The notes: generated by a model from the letters alone, not told the origin. Shown: positions 51,201 through 62,800, numbered from the stretch's first letter. The stretch is DNA of 64,000 nt from Phallusia mammillata (GCA_003260075.1 QLIY01000285.1:62001-126000); one strand, 5' to 3'. Made by a program: numbers and translations.

Positions 51201-52080
51201 TAAGTAAAACTTATTCAATAAAACACCATACGTATAGAAGCATAAACACTACATATATTTGAAAGATCAGGTCTTATATCTAGCATTTGGGTATATTTTA
51301 TGCTTTTAATTGCTTACGGATAATGTAAGAGGCAATGTATAATGTACACACAACAAATTTCGCAATTATGTTTCTAGAGAAAAACTCAAACGCAGTTTCC
51401 TATCCCCCCCCCCATATTTGAAAGATCAGGTCTTATATCTAGCATTTGGGTATATTTTATGGTTCTAATTGCTGACAGATATTGTAAGAGGCATAATGTA
51501 CACACAACAAATTTCGCAATTCTGTTTCTAGAGAAAAACTCAAACGCAGTTTCCTACGTGAAAAAGAAAATGCAATTTCGACTGTAAAATGCTGTTTGAA
51601 CTGGTGTAAACTGCTTTAAGGCTTTCATTAAATATGATCTATGATCTATTTTATGTCATGACATTTCCGCCTTTTGTGGTCTTTTAAAAAACATGACATT
51701 ATTTCAGAAACACAAAACAAACCTTCTTCGGTTTCGTGAAAAGGATAAATCGGGTTCTGCTTTAGTTTCCGTTTAAATTTAACTTCGGATTGTTCAAACA
51801 TTCCTTTAAAATTCCAGTCCTTGATGATTTTTGAAAGAAACATGTTTCTGTTTAGCATACAACCGTTAGTTAATGAAATAAAAATCTTATTTTGAGAAAT
51901 AACTACATTATAAACATTCACATATATTTGCCTTTGTTGCGTATTAAATGGGATTGTGACGACATATAAACACTAACGTGTTAAATTACAGTTGAGGAAC
52001 ACAGACACAGACATTTTTTTTTCGCTTGAAGTCTTCATATTAACTGAAGGTTTCGCATTTTTTTCTGTTTCCGTTGTCAT
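48257..52080 (-). CDS. TMEM249: TMEM249, CatSper channel auxiliary subunit
   Basis: Six exons (52080-51990, 51902-51723, 51178-51022, 49784-49623, 48878-48738, 48377-48257) total 852 bases, 283 codons plus stop, with all phases consistent. Visible family features are the short motif LKQNPIYPF before the membrane region, two membrane segments (about residues 98-118 and 130-150; LLVGIMLFVASGVGGAIYW, then FDTGFVLLFLW), and the cytoplasmic block GQHYYFYVGGELMFRGDIHN followed by SSYYRLVLNGFHVEEQE. In mammals this protein is a small two-pass subunit of the sperm CatSper calcium channel complex. The last four exons are firm; the first exon and the start of the second are chosen by phase only. A pogo-like element sits in the last intron, and a stray partial copy of the third exon lies at 50261-50369. 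Confidence 0.82.
48515..48677. mobile_element. pogo/Tigger-type miniature element in a TMEM249 intron
   Basis: Inverted ends CAGTAAAACCTCAGTT and AACCGAGGTTCACTG, flanked by TA on both sides (48513-48514 and 48678-48679). Internal GGTTAATCCGGA-type repeats are typical of pogo-group Tc1/mariner elements. It is 163 bases with no coding capacity. Confidence 0.7.
50261..50369 (-). other. Displaced allelic copy of TMEM249 exon 3 region
   Basis: This 109-base island is bounded on both sides by poly-C blocks (50236-50260 and 50370-50380). It nearly repeats 51122-51230, including the 5' part of the TMEM249 membrane exon and its acceptor, with only a few substitutions. It is best read as a small alternative-allele contig placed about 850 bases away from its proper position. 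Confidence 0.75.
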
Positions 52081-53431
52081 GGTTTCCTTCCCGTACCGGG
52101 AGATGACGTATCGCTGCAAAGTGGGCGTATCAGGGGTGTGTCCGACATACCAACATACCAAGCGATTGGCCAGACATAAAAAAATACATGGAAAAACAGA
52201 GTTACAATAGGATTGACTTAATTTTGCGGTTGGCTGCAATGCAAGTAGTGTATGAAGTTTAATATTCGGTATGCGGAGTCGTGGATCATAAAATGATTAC
52301 GGAAGTTAACAAATATGTAATTTTAAACACTTTTAATTGCCCAGTTCGTTCGTACTAGCTGACACAGTTTGTTAAGTTGTTGTTGTTGTTACCAAAAATG
52401 AGTTATTATTTCTAATAAAACAACAACAAAAATGTACAAGACCATCTATAAAATAGTTTAAAGTGGCAAATCTATTTAACTACACAAAGTAGTTTAAAAT
52501 AGTTCAAGGAACCAAAGTACTTAGAGCGCATTGAGTAAAACTAACCCAAAGTCAAAAGGCATTGATAGGAATTGGGGATAAAAGGTTGATGGGTAACACT
52601 AAAAGGTCACTACCTTGATGCTCCATAGTTTGTAGTGGTTGCGCTCCACTTAACGTGACTACACTAGCCCAAGCCAACTCATGCTAAAAACTCGCCAACT
52701 ATTTGACTTGACCCAGTTTCCAGCAAACGAGCCTGGCAAACCTTGATTCCCCCCCCCCCCCCCCCCCCCCCCCCTTTGTCTTCATATTAAGGTTTGACCA
52801 TGTGACAATGCATGTGTTAAAATTGTAAACATGCGGTAATATTTTTTCCAAAAAAGCATAATATAACGTGGCAAAATTACCAACCATTTTCCCAATAAAT
52901 AAATATATATAAAAGGTTTTGTACAAAAGTTACATCAGGTAGCATTTATTTGCAAAACGGAACAAAATAAAGACACGAATGCAAACACCCCCCCCCCAAT
53001 TTGTTTAGAAACCGATCCGCCGGTAAGAGCCAGTTTAAGCTCGGATTGCTGAGATAAAATTCAGTCAAAATTCTTGAACATTCCTAAGTTATGATGCATA
53101 GTACCACAGTTTTTGCATTGAGCAATAGTCTTCCTGTTAGGTTATTTTAAAGTAATTTAAGGCTTGATTCAAGTCTGTGGACACATTAAAAAAATAGCAC
53201 ATTTTGCTAATATAGCCTACATAAGTATATTTATTTGTTTTTCTAATTTTCTAAATGACTTTGTCTTCATACTAAGGTTTGACCATGTGACAATGCATGT
53301 GTTAAAATTGTAAACATGCGTTAATATTTTTTCCAAAAAAGCATAATATAACGTGGCAAAAATACCAAGCATTTTCCCAATAAGTAAATATGTAAAAATA
53401 GGTTTTGTACAAACGTTTACATCAGGTAGCA
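52081..53431. other. Interval between TMEM249 and the MARVEL-like gene
   Basis: No coding signal. It contains the displaced copy 52775-52987, an imperfect (GTT)n/(CAA)n inverted pair at about 52377-52432, and would hold the TMEM249 promoter, for which no specific motif was recognised. Confidence 0.45.
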
Positions 53432-53472
53432 TTTATTTGCAAAACGGAACACAATAAAGACACGAATGCAAA
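52775..53472. repeat. Displaced copy 52775-52987 of 53259-53472
   Basis: The island 52775-52987, bounded by poly-C at 52749-52774 and 52988-52997, repeats 53259-53472, which lies downstream of the MARVEL-like gene. It is an alternative-allele contig inserted about 480 bases from its match. Confidence 0.65.
53432..53437 (-). promoter_or_regulatory. Candidate polyadenylation signal of the MARVEL-like gene
   Basis: AATAAA on the minus strand about 270 bases beyond the stop codon at 53706. It is the first such hexamer noticed downstream and is not otherwise verified. Confidence 0.35.
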
Positions 53473-53705
53473 TGAAATCAGTAACCATAAGCTCCAGGTC
53501 AAACTAACAAGCATTTACAAATTATTATGTTGCAGAGACCCATCATAGAAATTGCAACAATGTTTCAGTAACTGTGGACGGTATGTTAGAGTTGGGAAAA
53601 TGTTAAGGGCGAAAAAATAAAGTTTTGTACAACAAGAAAAGGGGATAGGAATTTGCATGTTAATGTTTGGGAGTGTGATAACAAATAAGTTGGTGATAAA
53701 AGGGT

Positions 53706-55184
53706 TTATCCGCTTGTCTGTGCTTGTTCTGAGTCGGCTGGTTTATCCTGAAAACACAAAAAAGATTTTTTAACAGTCAGCACAAGACAAAGGAGTTTCC
53801 TGATTCATGCAAGTATTCAACAATAACATTTACTTATTGCATGTGACTTTGTTAATTCTCTCATGTTTATGACAGACGCATTATAATATTTCTTGAGGAC
53901 AATAAGGTTAAACAATATTGGAAGACTTTTATTTATCATGACGTCATGTTAAATAGCCAAAAAGATGACGTCATGATGTGAATTTATGTTTAAGAAAACG
54001 AAATGCCAGATTGACTTTATTTTGAAACCAACCTCCTTCTTGCCGTTCTCCACGACGGCGGTTTTATTTTCTTCGCAACATGATTCACCCCTTGTGTCAA
54101 GTCCTGCACGAACCAACTGCTCAAAGTAGTTAACTGTTGTGAGGATTGCCAGCACAAACACCAGCACTGGGCGGGGTTGAATCGGAGCCCCATTATATGT
54201 CTGCAAAGAGATAACAACATATTTGCACATAAGCTTGTTATAAATAGCATAGCAGGTTTTTGTATTTGACAGCTTTTTTTAAAATTACTGTGTAATATGG
54301 AACACTATACGGATCTATATATAGGTTTAATGGTGACGACCAAATTGACGTATAAAAAGCGATGTCGTTTATTTTTCCAACGTTTCGGCAAATGATCATG
54401 CCATCAACAGTGATATGAAGGGCCACATCGCTTTTTATGTCTATTTGGGTCGTTATTTTCACCATTATACTTTGTAATAGAAAACATTTTTTTAGGAAGA
54501 CGTCACAAACACACTGTCTTACGTCATAAACGGCCCAGATCACAGTGACAACGATGTAAAGAGATGTGACCCAGATAAGGTGGGTGACTTTGCCCCAACC
54601 GATCAGAACCTTCTTGCCGTAAGCACGTGTGACGTAATCAAACAATGTCGTCACCCAAGCGAACACGGCCACCCAGAGGATTGCTTGTCCGCTTAAACTG
54701 GAGACGTGCATGTCTAAGTGAGAGATAAGAGGTGTTAATCACTGATTAGGTCTTAAGACTTCGTCTATGTTTTTGTAAAGTGATTCTTAACTGGTGGGAA
54801 TTTTCCCCTTATAATATATAAAAAAAATTGACATTGGTGATTGACTTACTGAGAAAACACACCAACAAGGTTAAGAACAACTTTTTTATGGTTGTCTAAT
54901 AATGTAAATACAAAACGTTTCGACGTCCTATACAGGTCGCCTTATCAGGGTAAATAACTGAATGCATTTAATTGCCAGAAGACTTCTATAGAGTTACTAA
55001 TATGCCCACCATAGCAATAACAACTTATATATTGAAGCACTTATAGTTACTGTAATATTATTTACATACTGTTGTTTGCGATAATTCCGAAAATTCCGCC
55101 ACCAGTGGCGAGAGCCATAAGTTGTTTTCCTCCTGGCACGGAAGATAAATAATTCGTGTCCAAGTTTGAAACAACGTTGAACAT
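53706..55184 (-). CDS. Four-pass MARVEL-like membrane protein
   Basis: Four exons (55184-55070, 54713-54523, 54200-54033, 53747-53706) give 516 bases, 171 residues plus stop, with exact phases and good splice sites. It begins MFNVVSNLDTNYLSSVPG and has four hydrophobic segments at about residues 18-37, 47-66, 78-100 and 113-132. A charged 38-residue tail contains a Cys pair (ESCCEEN) that could be acylated. Length, topology and the SVPG start of the first segment resemble MARVEL proteins such as CMTM, MAL and plasmolipin, which act in membrane apposition and vesicle trafficking. No closer subfamily can be named from sequence alone. A ribozyme-bearing repeat lies in its second intron. Confidence 0.8.
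54328..54467 (-). mobile_element. Inverted-repeat element with decayed hammerhead in a gene intron
   Basis: About 40-base arms (54328-54367 and 54424-54467, sharing ACATCGCTTTTTAT and CACCATTA) flank a hammerhead remnant on the minus strand (CTGTTGATGGCA...TGCCGAAACGTT, 54410-54379). The first core strand has one extra change. The tail matches the repeats at 10820, 20397 and 33061. It lies between exons 2 and 3 of the MARVEL-like gene. Confidence 0.55.
54914..54948 (-). ncRNA. Degenerate hammerhead motif in a MARVEL-like gene intron
   Basis: Minus strand CTGATAA, stem II with CCTGTATAGG, GAAACGTT. The same single core change as at 6936 suggests a shared inactive lineage. Flank TTGCCAGAAGACTTCTA resembles the arm of the 35291 element. 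Confidence 0.45.
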
Positions 55185-55340
55185 CTTTAAGTTTTTTTTC
55201 TGACTCGTGCAACAGATAGAAATCGTATGAAACGCTAAATATATCGCTGATCGGATGAAACGAATACGCGCACTGGTTTTCGAAGCGACGCTATTTTCGA
55301 ACGGCGATCGCGATGCAGAATTCGAATTTATAGCATGAAA

Positions 55341-55350
55341 GTCACGTGAC
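55341..55350. promoter_or_regulatory. Palindromic E-box near the MARVEL-like gene start
   Basis: GTCACGTGAC is a perfect 10-base palindrome, about 160 bases upstream of the ATG at 55184. It matches the extended CACGTG site bound by USF, MITF or TFE type bHLH-zipper factors. Its position suggests a promoter element, but no transcription start was identified. Confidence 0.3.
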
Positions 55351-56754
55351 ACTTGGGCGTGGTGAGATGAGTGGAAGAAAAAAGATCGAAGCAAAATTTC
55401 TCGAAAGTGCCTTTTTCCCGTGCATTACATCACGGCTTTTGTGGGTTTTGCGTAAAATTGTTGCAGTGAATCACCAACAATGCCATCGCGGTGACAAACT
55501 TAGTTTAAATTAACAGATTTGTAAAGCTATGATTACTTATATATAGGCATATCCCCCCCCCCGTAAAATTGTTGCAGTGAATCACCAACAATGCCATCGC
55601 GGTGACAAACGTAGTTTAAACCAACAGACTTGTAAAGCTATGGTTACTTATATATAGGCATTATTCATTAATGGGATATTGTAAACTAAAGCGTTCCATG
55701 CACACAAACTATAGCAGAATTTCGGGCCTAGTGGATAATACATCTCGTCGATCTTAATACATTTTCGAATAAACATTTATTCCGTTTTTGAATAATAACG
55801 TCTCTTAATTCAGTTCAAAGGTACGCTGACATGTTTAGAATTGAACATTTACTACAGGATTTGTTACCATTCGTTATTGGCAACTATTTTATTTTATTTA
55901 GGGCTTGTTGGTTTACTGTTGACATTTTCTTGTAGACATCCTTGTATGACAACAATTAATTGTGTTACGTAACAATTACTTCCGATTTGCAATATCCATA
56001 CCCCACAGTGCATCAACCGGTTTTAATTACCATCTTATAATGATAACAAGCGCCATGTATTATGTATGTAGGCTAAAACTTGTAGTATTTGCTTCGACAG
56101 CCAAAAAATTGCATCCAAGCATATTCTTGGAACGCCAACCTTACACTCCCTATGATATTAGCCAGGCCCAATTTTAAAAACGTTTAAAATAGCGATTGAG
56201 CAAATTCTAAAACAGTCATAGCGGTATCAGTTTGTTAGAACTCAAACAGCCCCAGAAGTAGTAAAAAATTGTAATAGGATAAGCGTGAATCGTCGCAGTC
56301 CTTTGCTTTAATTGCAAAAGATTTCAATAATAAGGAAAAGATGACTAAATTCAATCCGGTTAAAGTATTGTGTCAAGTGCAATAAATTGACAAACAGTTC
56401 CGATAAACGCGGGAATATTTTAAAGTTTAGCATCAATTGCAGAATCTTCTATTTCCATCTATTTCAACGCATAACAACTTGCCCTGAGCGGTATGACCGG
56501 TCAGAAACAGGGGTCGTATTGTTTTCATTGCAAACTTCTTGAGCCTTCGAACTTAGTCACCGTGCTATGATCCTTATTCTACTTGGCTCTCTCTGCTTGT
56601 TGTATTTAAAACTTCAGGTATCTGATATTCAGTCACGCCTACTTGGATTTCTAATAACAACGCAGGTTTGTGATATATAGGAGTATAGTAGACCATCGCA
56701 GGATTAAACTGATGGTTTTGTTCTGTTTCCCTCTGTTTAGTTAAACTTTGGTCA

Positions 56755-57033
56755 AATCTGGATTCAAGGTACAGCGTTTATTCTTCAGGAGTAGCAAAAT
56801 CCAGTATTAGTGAAATGTAAATGTGGAATTGCGTTTTCAAACTTGTCCAGTATAGCATAGAAACAAGTGCAAACTTCAAGTATTCACTGCAAATTGCCCC
56901 TCAGCATTTTGAAACCACACACCAAAGTTGACAAACATTTTTAATCCGCTTTCCTGTACGCAGATGAAGTGTAGGATATGTTCTTATTTGTTGTGTAAAA
57001 AAATTCAATTAACGATATAAACTTTTTTGAGAC

Positions 57034-57086
<53 letters not shown>

Positions 57087-57510
57087 ACTATACGCGGACT
57101 TGAAAAGTAATTTAATCATAAGCATTACTGCCAAGGTACTGGTGAATATATAGAATACATCGTTCAGATCATCAGTGAATCTGCACTGATGATGACAACA
57201 GACATTGTCGAATCCCCCCCCCCTCTGGATTCAAGGTACAGCGTTTATTCTTCAGGAGTAGCAAAATCCAGCATTAGTGAAATGTAAATGTGGAATTGCG
57301 TTTTCAAACTTGCCCAGTATAGCATAGAAACAAGTGCAAACTTCAAGTATTCGCTGCAAATTGCCCCACAGCATTTTAAAACCACACACCAAAGTTGATA
57401 AACATTTTTAATCCACTTTCCTGCACGCAGATGAAGCGTAGGATATGATCTTATTTGTTGTGTAAAAAGTTCAATTAACGATATAAACTTTTTTTGAGAC
57501 AACTATGCGC
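56755..57510. repeat. Allelic duplicate around fillers at 57036-57086 and 57214-57223
   Basis: 56755-57035 recurs at 57224-57500. The island between the two fillers (57087-57213) is unique and ends inside a hammerhead ribozyme motif. Confidence 0.65.
57186..57213 (+). ncRNA. Hammerhead ribozyme cut off by a poly-C join
   Basis: CTGATGA, perfect stem II GACAA-CAGACA-TTGTC, then GAA, where the poly-C filler begins. It is the same family as the ribozyme at 39086. The truncation is at the contig edge and need not be biological. Confidence 0.5.
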
Positions 57511-58891
57511 AAAATATTTAGCAAAAATAAATAATTGTAGGCAGCTTTTTTCTGAAACGAGATTTTACGCACAAGCACACACATTGTGGTGAACGGATGT
57601 ATCCCACATAGAAACCATTTCCTCCAGCAACAAGATAACGTCATGTTATGCACCAAACCCGCGTCCACGCTGGAATGCAAAGAATTTCAGCCACGAAAAA
57701 CAGCGAAGGCTAAAAGCATTTTGCCCCAGGCCCTGTGCTTGAAGGATGTTTTGCATGACTTGCGTCGATCTCTGTAGTGAATTACAGGTTTGCGGGTAAA
57801 GCTGCAATAACTCTTGGCACCAAGTACAAGCAACTGCACGGTTTTAAGGTGAAGAGAATTGTGTAAATGAATACGATTCTATTCACAAACCGTCTTTGCA
57901 AAGATTCGAAACAAAAGGGCGACGAGTATAGGCTATATGTTTTACTACTAAGATGGACATAAATTCATAATTTGGATCAGCTCCGAAGCGCTCATGCAGA
58001 CCAACGATCACGACACACTCACATATCAATCGTAAACCGACTGATTCGGTATTACGCCTTTAAATAGGCTTGGCGTACTATGACATGTGTGCAACTCCAT
58101 CGCTCCCACTAGTGGTTAAATTACGTTTTAAGTGAACCCAGAAAACACTTATGACGCAATCTACTTTTACGTGTGTACGCGAAATGGATCGATATTTTGA
58201 AGTTGTACCAGTGTCCTACAGAAAACGAGATCAACAGTAAGCCGATTTCAATACATTCTATCAGTTTTCTAAACTGTTCGTATTGTCAAGAACCGGTATG
58301 TTAAACGTGAATACTAAAGCAATAGGGGTTAGGCTATTGCAGGGTCATCAAGTGAAGTGGTGACAAATATGCTGACAAATAATCCCCCCCCCCTCAATAC
58401 ATTCTATCAGTTTTCTAAACTGTTCGTATTGTCAAGAACCGATATGTTAAACGTGAATACCAAAGCAATAGGGGTTAGGTTACTGCAGGGTTGTGAAGTA
58501 AAGTGGTATTAGATGCTCACAAATAACTCCCACAATTCAATTGCATTCATTGGTATTTTATTCAGTGAAACTAAAACTCTGAGATCAAAAGACAGTGGGT
58601 CAAAAAAATATCGAAAAAGCAAAACAAATTTAGGCCTGCATTTGCGGGGTTGGCACAAAAATGTAAAGGTTTGGTAGCAAGTCTTTATACTGTGGCTATA
58701 AAAGCGTTTGTTTTGAAAATAAGATTTTTGTGCTACAGCAGAGTCAGTAAACACCTGTCAGGTCTGCGAGAGATTTGTCAAGCAGAAAATTCCGCATCAA
58801 GAACATTTATCGAGCCGTTTTTGCCACACCGTAGATATTTTACACATTCTTCTTTAAATCTACAAAATCAACGACATTACTTACCCGAGTT

Positions 58892-59131
58892 TTAAGGCGA
58901 GGCGGTGGGGTAAACCGCGCCAGTTACCACAAGCTGGTATTTCAACGCCCCCGCGGTTACAGCCTTTATATCTAATTTTGCCTCAAACTCAGCAAAGAGT
59001 TTTCGGTACAACGTCCTCAAAAGGCCCGGCGTACTTTGACCAACAAACTCAGGTTCAACAAAAACGTTTATTACAAGGATAAAAGCGACGACAATTGTTA
59101 CGAGTTTTGACAACTTTCTACACCATTTCAC
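58892..59131 (-). CDS. Orphan ORF with a signal-anchor start, doubtful
   Basis: A 79-codon frame starts with a basic MKWCRKLSK followed by a hydrophobic segment (LVTIVVAFILVINVFV, residues 10-25) and then a soluble, mixed-composition part. This is the layout of a type II membrane protein or a signal peptide. The frame stops a few bases before a strong-looking donor (CGGGTAAGTAAT) and contains another possible donor (GTGGTAACT) a little earlier, so it may be the first exon of a spliced gene whose later exons I could not find. No family is recognised. Confidence 0.25.
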   Translation of the reverse strand: MKWCRKLSKLVTIVVAFILVINVFVEPEFVGQSTPGLLRTLYRKLFAEFEAKLDIKAVTAGALKYQLVVTGAVYPTASP

Positions 59132-59894
59132 ACTCTGAAAGTTCGTGTAGCAATATGCGCTAAACCGAAAACTAATAGTTTTTTGTTCTTGACGGCTTTA
59201 AAATGACAATTATATTTTTAAAATTAAAAAGTGAAATAAGTAGCGTTTAAGGACAATTAGGTTTAAATAAAAACATGTCGGCAAAATTTGCTTATATTTC
59301 GTAAAAAAATATTAGACCAGCGATTTTTTTCTGGTAGAAGTTTCATTTGTTTTCTTAATTGACGAAACCACATTTTAAACACGACAATAATTTCATTGTG
59401 TCAGATTACAGCTGTTTCCCGACTTCAGCTGCTGTGGATGTAGATGTAATGCTGAGACGTTTTCAATACAAGAAAGCAGTGAAATAGAGAAAAGCAAGAA
59501 ACTGCGGATGGACTTAATATTGCAACGTAGAAAGTTTATGTTGTGCAAGTTTGAAAACACCGAGAAATACTTGTGTAAAATTGCTTTCAACCCAACAAAA
59601 CAATATTTTGTGTATAAATTCAAAACGGGATATTTTTGTTTTACTCACGCAAAGCATTTGATAAAACCGTGTCTTAAACATAAAAGCGTTAAAAAGCAAA
59701 TATAAAAATCCGAAAAGAGCGCGATCACTTTGCCTTAATACAATCCATCCTTCTATGACGTCACAATGACGCAACAGTTCGTCTCCGCGACACGAAACGC
59801 GGTTTGCATTGTTCTCGAACTGACACACCGCGCTGTCGGTTTGTGACGTCACACGGGCGGTTCTGACGTAGTCGATGACATCACAATGCGCGTC

Positions 59895-62800
59895 CTACGC
59901 GTGTTGCCCGATCTCGGGGTAAAGAGGCATACATTGATCGTTAGTGGGCGCCATAGAGATTTGTTGGTCGCCGTAAGCGCTGGTTCCATTGCGATATCTG
60001 ACGCCATCTCGCGGCGAGGCTGCGCGCTGTGTCGCCATCTTGCGGTTGCAACAGAGTCGGTCTTTGAAGTGAAACCAAGATTCGACTGTCTTGCTCGACC
60101 AGATCCAAAATCCAGATGTTATTCCTGCAAGTAAGATATTTAATATTGTATGAGTTTGACGGTTTGATGATTATTTCTGTTTTCCATCACCACATTAAAT
60201 ATCACAAGAAAACATCTTTTCAGCAAAAAGATACAAGCCAAAATATGTGTACACAACATCACTACGTTGTCCTAAAGAAGAAAACAGTAATTGTCGAAAC
60301 GTAGTAATGATACATGCACATATATATTGGCTTGTGTTCTGTTACTGAGAATATTTAGAATCGAGCCTTGTGCATCAAAAACATCGTTTGCATTCAAACC
60401 CATAGTTGGCAACTATAGCATCACAGCTACTGTAATTACATCAAGGTGCTAAAAGTTTATCCAAAACCCAGACGTAATTCCTGCGAGAAACCAATTTTAT
60501 TCCACATGAGTTTGCTGATTTACTTTATTTTTTATCACACGTTTTATACCACAGCAAAGTTACCTTTGCATTTACTTAGATGGTTAACCAATTGATGCAT
60601 AGAAGCATTACATATATTGTATGTAAATAATATGTATTAAATGTTTATTTGTCTACAGCAACATCCCACTTATTTACAACAAACGGGGGAACTCCCTCAA
60701 CCCACCAACAATCAGCATCATAAAGTATTTCAAAATGAAGACGATAAAATCTGGAGTGCTGTTCCTGTAAGTCTCGTACTCGCATGGACACGGAACTCCA
60801 AACTCTCTGCAGAACAAATGAAAAAGAAATAATGTGAGTTGCCTTCTATCACAGCCACACGATATACAATGGATATTAAAACGAAAGTACAATGTAAAAA
60901 CTTACAAAAGAATTGTTCTGAGATTGGTAAAGAGTATTCGATAAATTCTCCCCCCCCCCACACGTTTTATACCACAGCAAAGTTACCTTTGCATTTACTT
61001 AGATGGTAAAAGAAGCATTACATATATTGTATGTAAATAATATGTATTAAATGTTTATTTGTCTACAGCAACATCNAAACCACAACTTTCTTGCAAAAGC
61101 TTGCGTATGTGAAAACAGTTAGTTACCAAATAGCTAAACGCAAACCAGTAAAATAATCGCAACACTATATACAAGTTCTCTGTCAGTTTTGTTTTAGATC
61201 CGGCTACGGACTTTACTTATCTCAGGTTTATTGAAGCAGCAAATTCAGTCTTTCCGGCCCAATTCGGACTTAAAAAAATCGGTTTTGGTTTCAGGCCAAT
61301 TTTCAACTTTATTCCAACCACTAAACCCCAACAAATCCACACACAGAGCACCATTCCTTTGAATTCCCTTTAGACTTACTTGCAGTTTCTTATAAACCAT
61401 CCCTTCTGCCAGGAATCTCTATTCAGTTGTTCGTAGAAATAGCAAGCGATCATTACTGTTGCGGGAACCGTGTAAAGAACACTGAACACTCCAATCCGGA
61501 CCATTAGACGCTCCAGCTTCTCTACTTTGTTGGTGCCACCGTCGTGTTTCACAACATTTCTATGTAAAACGAAGAGTTCATATTATTATTGGATGGCCTT
61601 TTAACGACTAAACAAATCAATAAATTGCCTTTAACATTTGTGTGTTACTGTCGTTTAATTTCCGTATATTGGCTAAGTTCATCGATGGATGTTAACTGTA
61701 AACGTCGGAAGGTATAAATGATTTACATGGAGAGATTGGTTCAGACATTTTGAGATAATTTTAGCGTTGTTTTCTCAACTTCACATTAAGACATTCCGTT
61801 TGTACTCAATGAAGCTCATAATGCATAGAAATATGTGTTAAGCCATAGTAGTTTGGCATTTTTGGCCTCTAGATACGAACCTGATATTGAACATTGCGAC
61901 GAAACCTGCAATGAGGAAGCAAGTTCCCACGAGTAGAAAGATCGAGAGAGGAACGAGTAGGAACCAGAGTAGATGAGTTGTGTTGTAGATGCCCACGAAA
62001 CAGACCTGAACATTACATGAAGGTTAAATACTGTTAAGTAACAAAAACAACAACAAATTTTGGCCCAACAGTGAAAATTTTCGAACGAAATAAGTCCAAC
62101 ATTTTCCCCATATGACTCATTGTTCTTATTTTTACTGTTAGTCAGTGATACTAGAGTGATTTTTTTATGGTACGTACATATAATATTGGTTTAAGAAGAT
62201 ATAACTAACGTGTAACTAAAATATTACTATTAAGTAAATATTTATCAAACAAATGCTTGTCACACTTTTTAAGGCTGCAATAACTTCAAAAAGAGATTCA
62301 CCAATAAATAGAAAGAAATAAAAAGGACACAGAAAGAAAACAACAAATTTCATTTAATCAGCTGCAGTTCTTACCCCACTCAACACGTCGCCTTCGATTT
62401 TGGATGAGATTAACACAGCGATGGTTTGAGCTGCAGGGATCGACCAAGCCACACCGTGGAAGTACGGGCTCTTCTGCTCAATGGCTTCGTTGCCCCACTT
62501 TAATCCGGCAGCCAGGAACCAGGTTATAGTCAACACCACCCACCTGGATAAAATTAAGATCATTTTTGAAATCAAAGATTGCAACAGGTAAATGCGAATG
62601 GCATTTTTTTAATGAAAAATGAGTTTTTCAAAGATAGTTTAAAGCCACATAAATTTACCGGAACATATAAAATCCCATTCATTAAACGTATCAGCAATTA
62701 ATCCATTTACTAGTGATACATTTGCGGATTGTGCCACAAACGTAGGATCCATGAACAAATTTGTGCACGATATTTTCAAATCAAAAAAATAACGAGTGTA

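Larger units (their letters stand above)
55185..58891. other. Interval between the MARVEL-like gene and the orphan ORF
   Basis: Besides the E-box at 55341 it holds three allelic duplicates (joins at 55553, 57214, 58384), a 51-C filler and the truncated hammerhead at 57186. Short plus-strand frames around 57586 and 58650 show no family features. Confidence 0.45.

Noticed and set aside
59886-60134. 82-codon plus-strand frame
   Set aside because: Antisense shadow of the last Frizzled exon.
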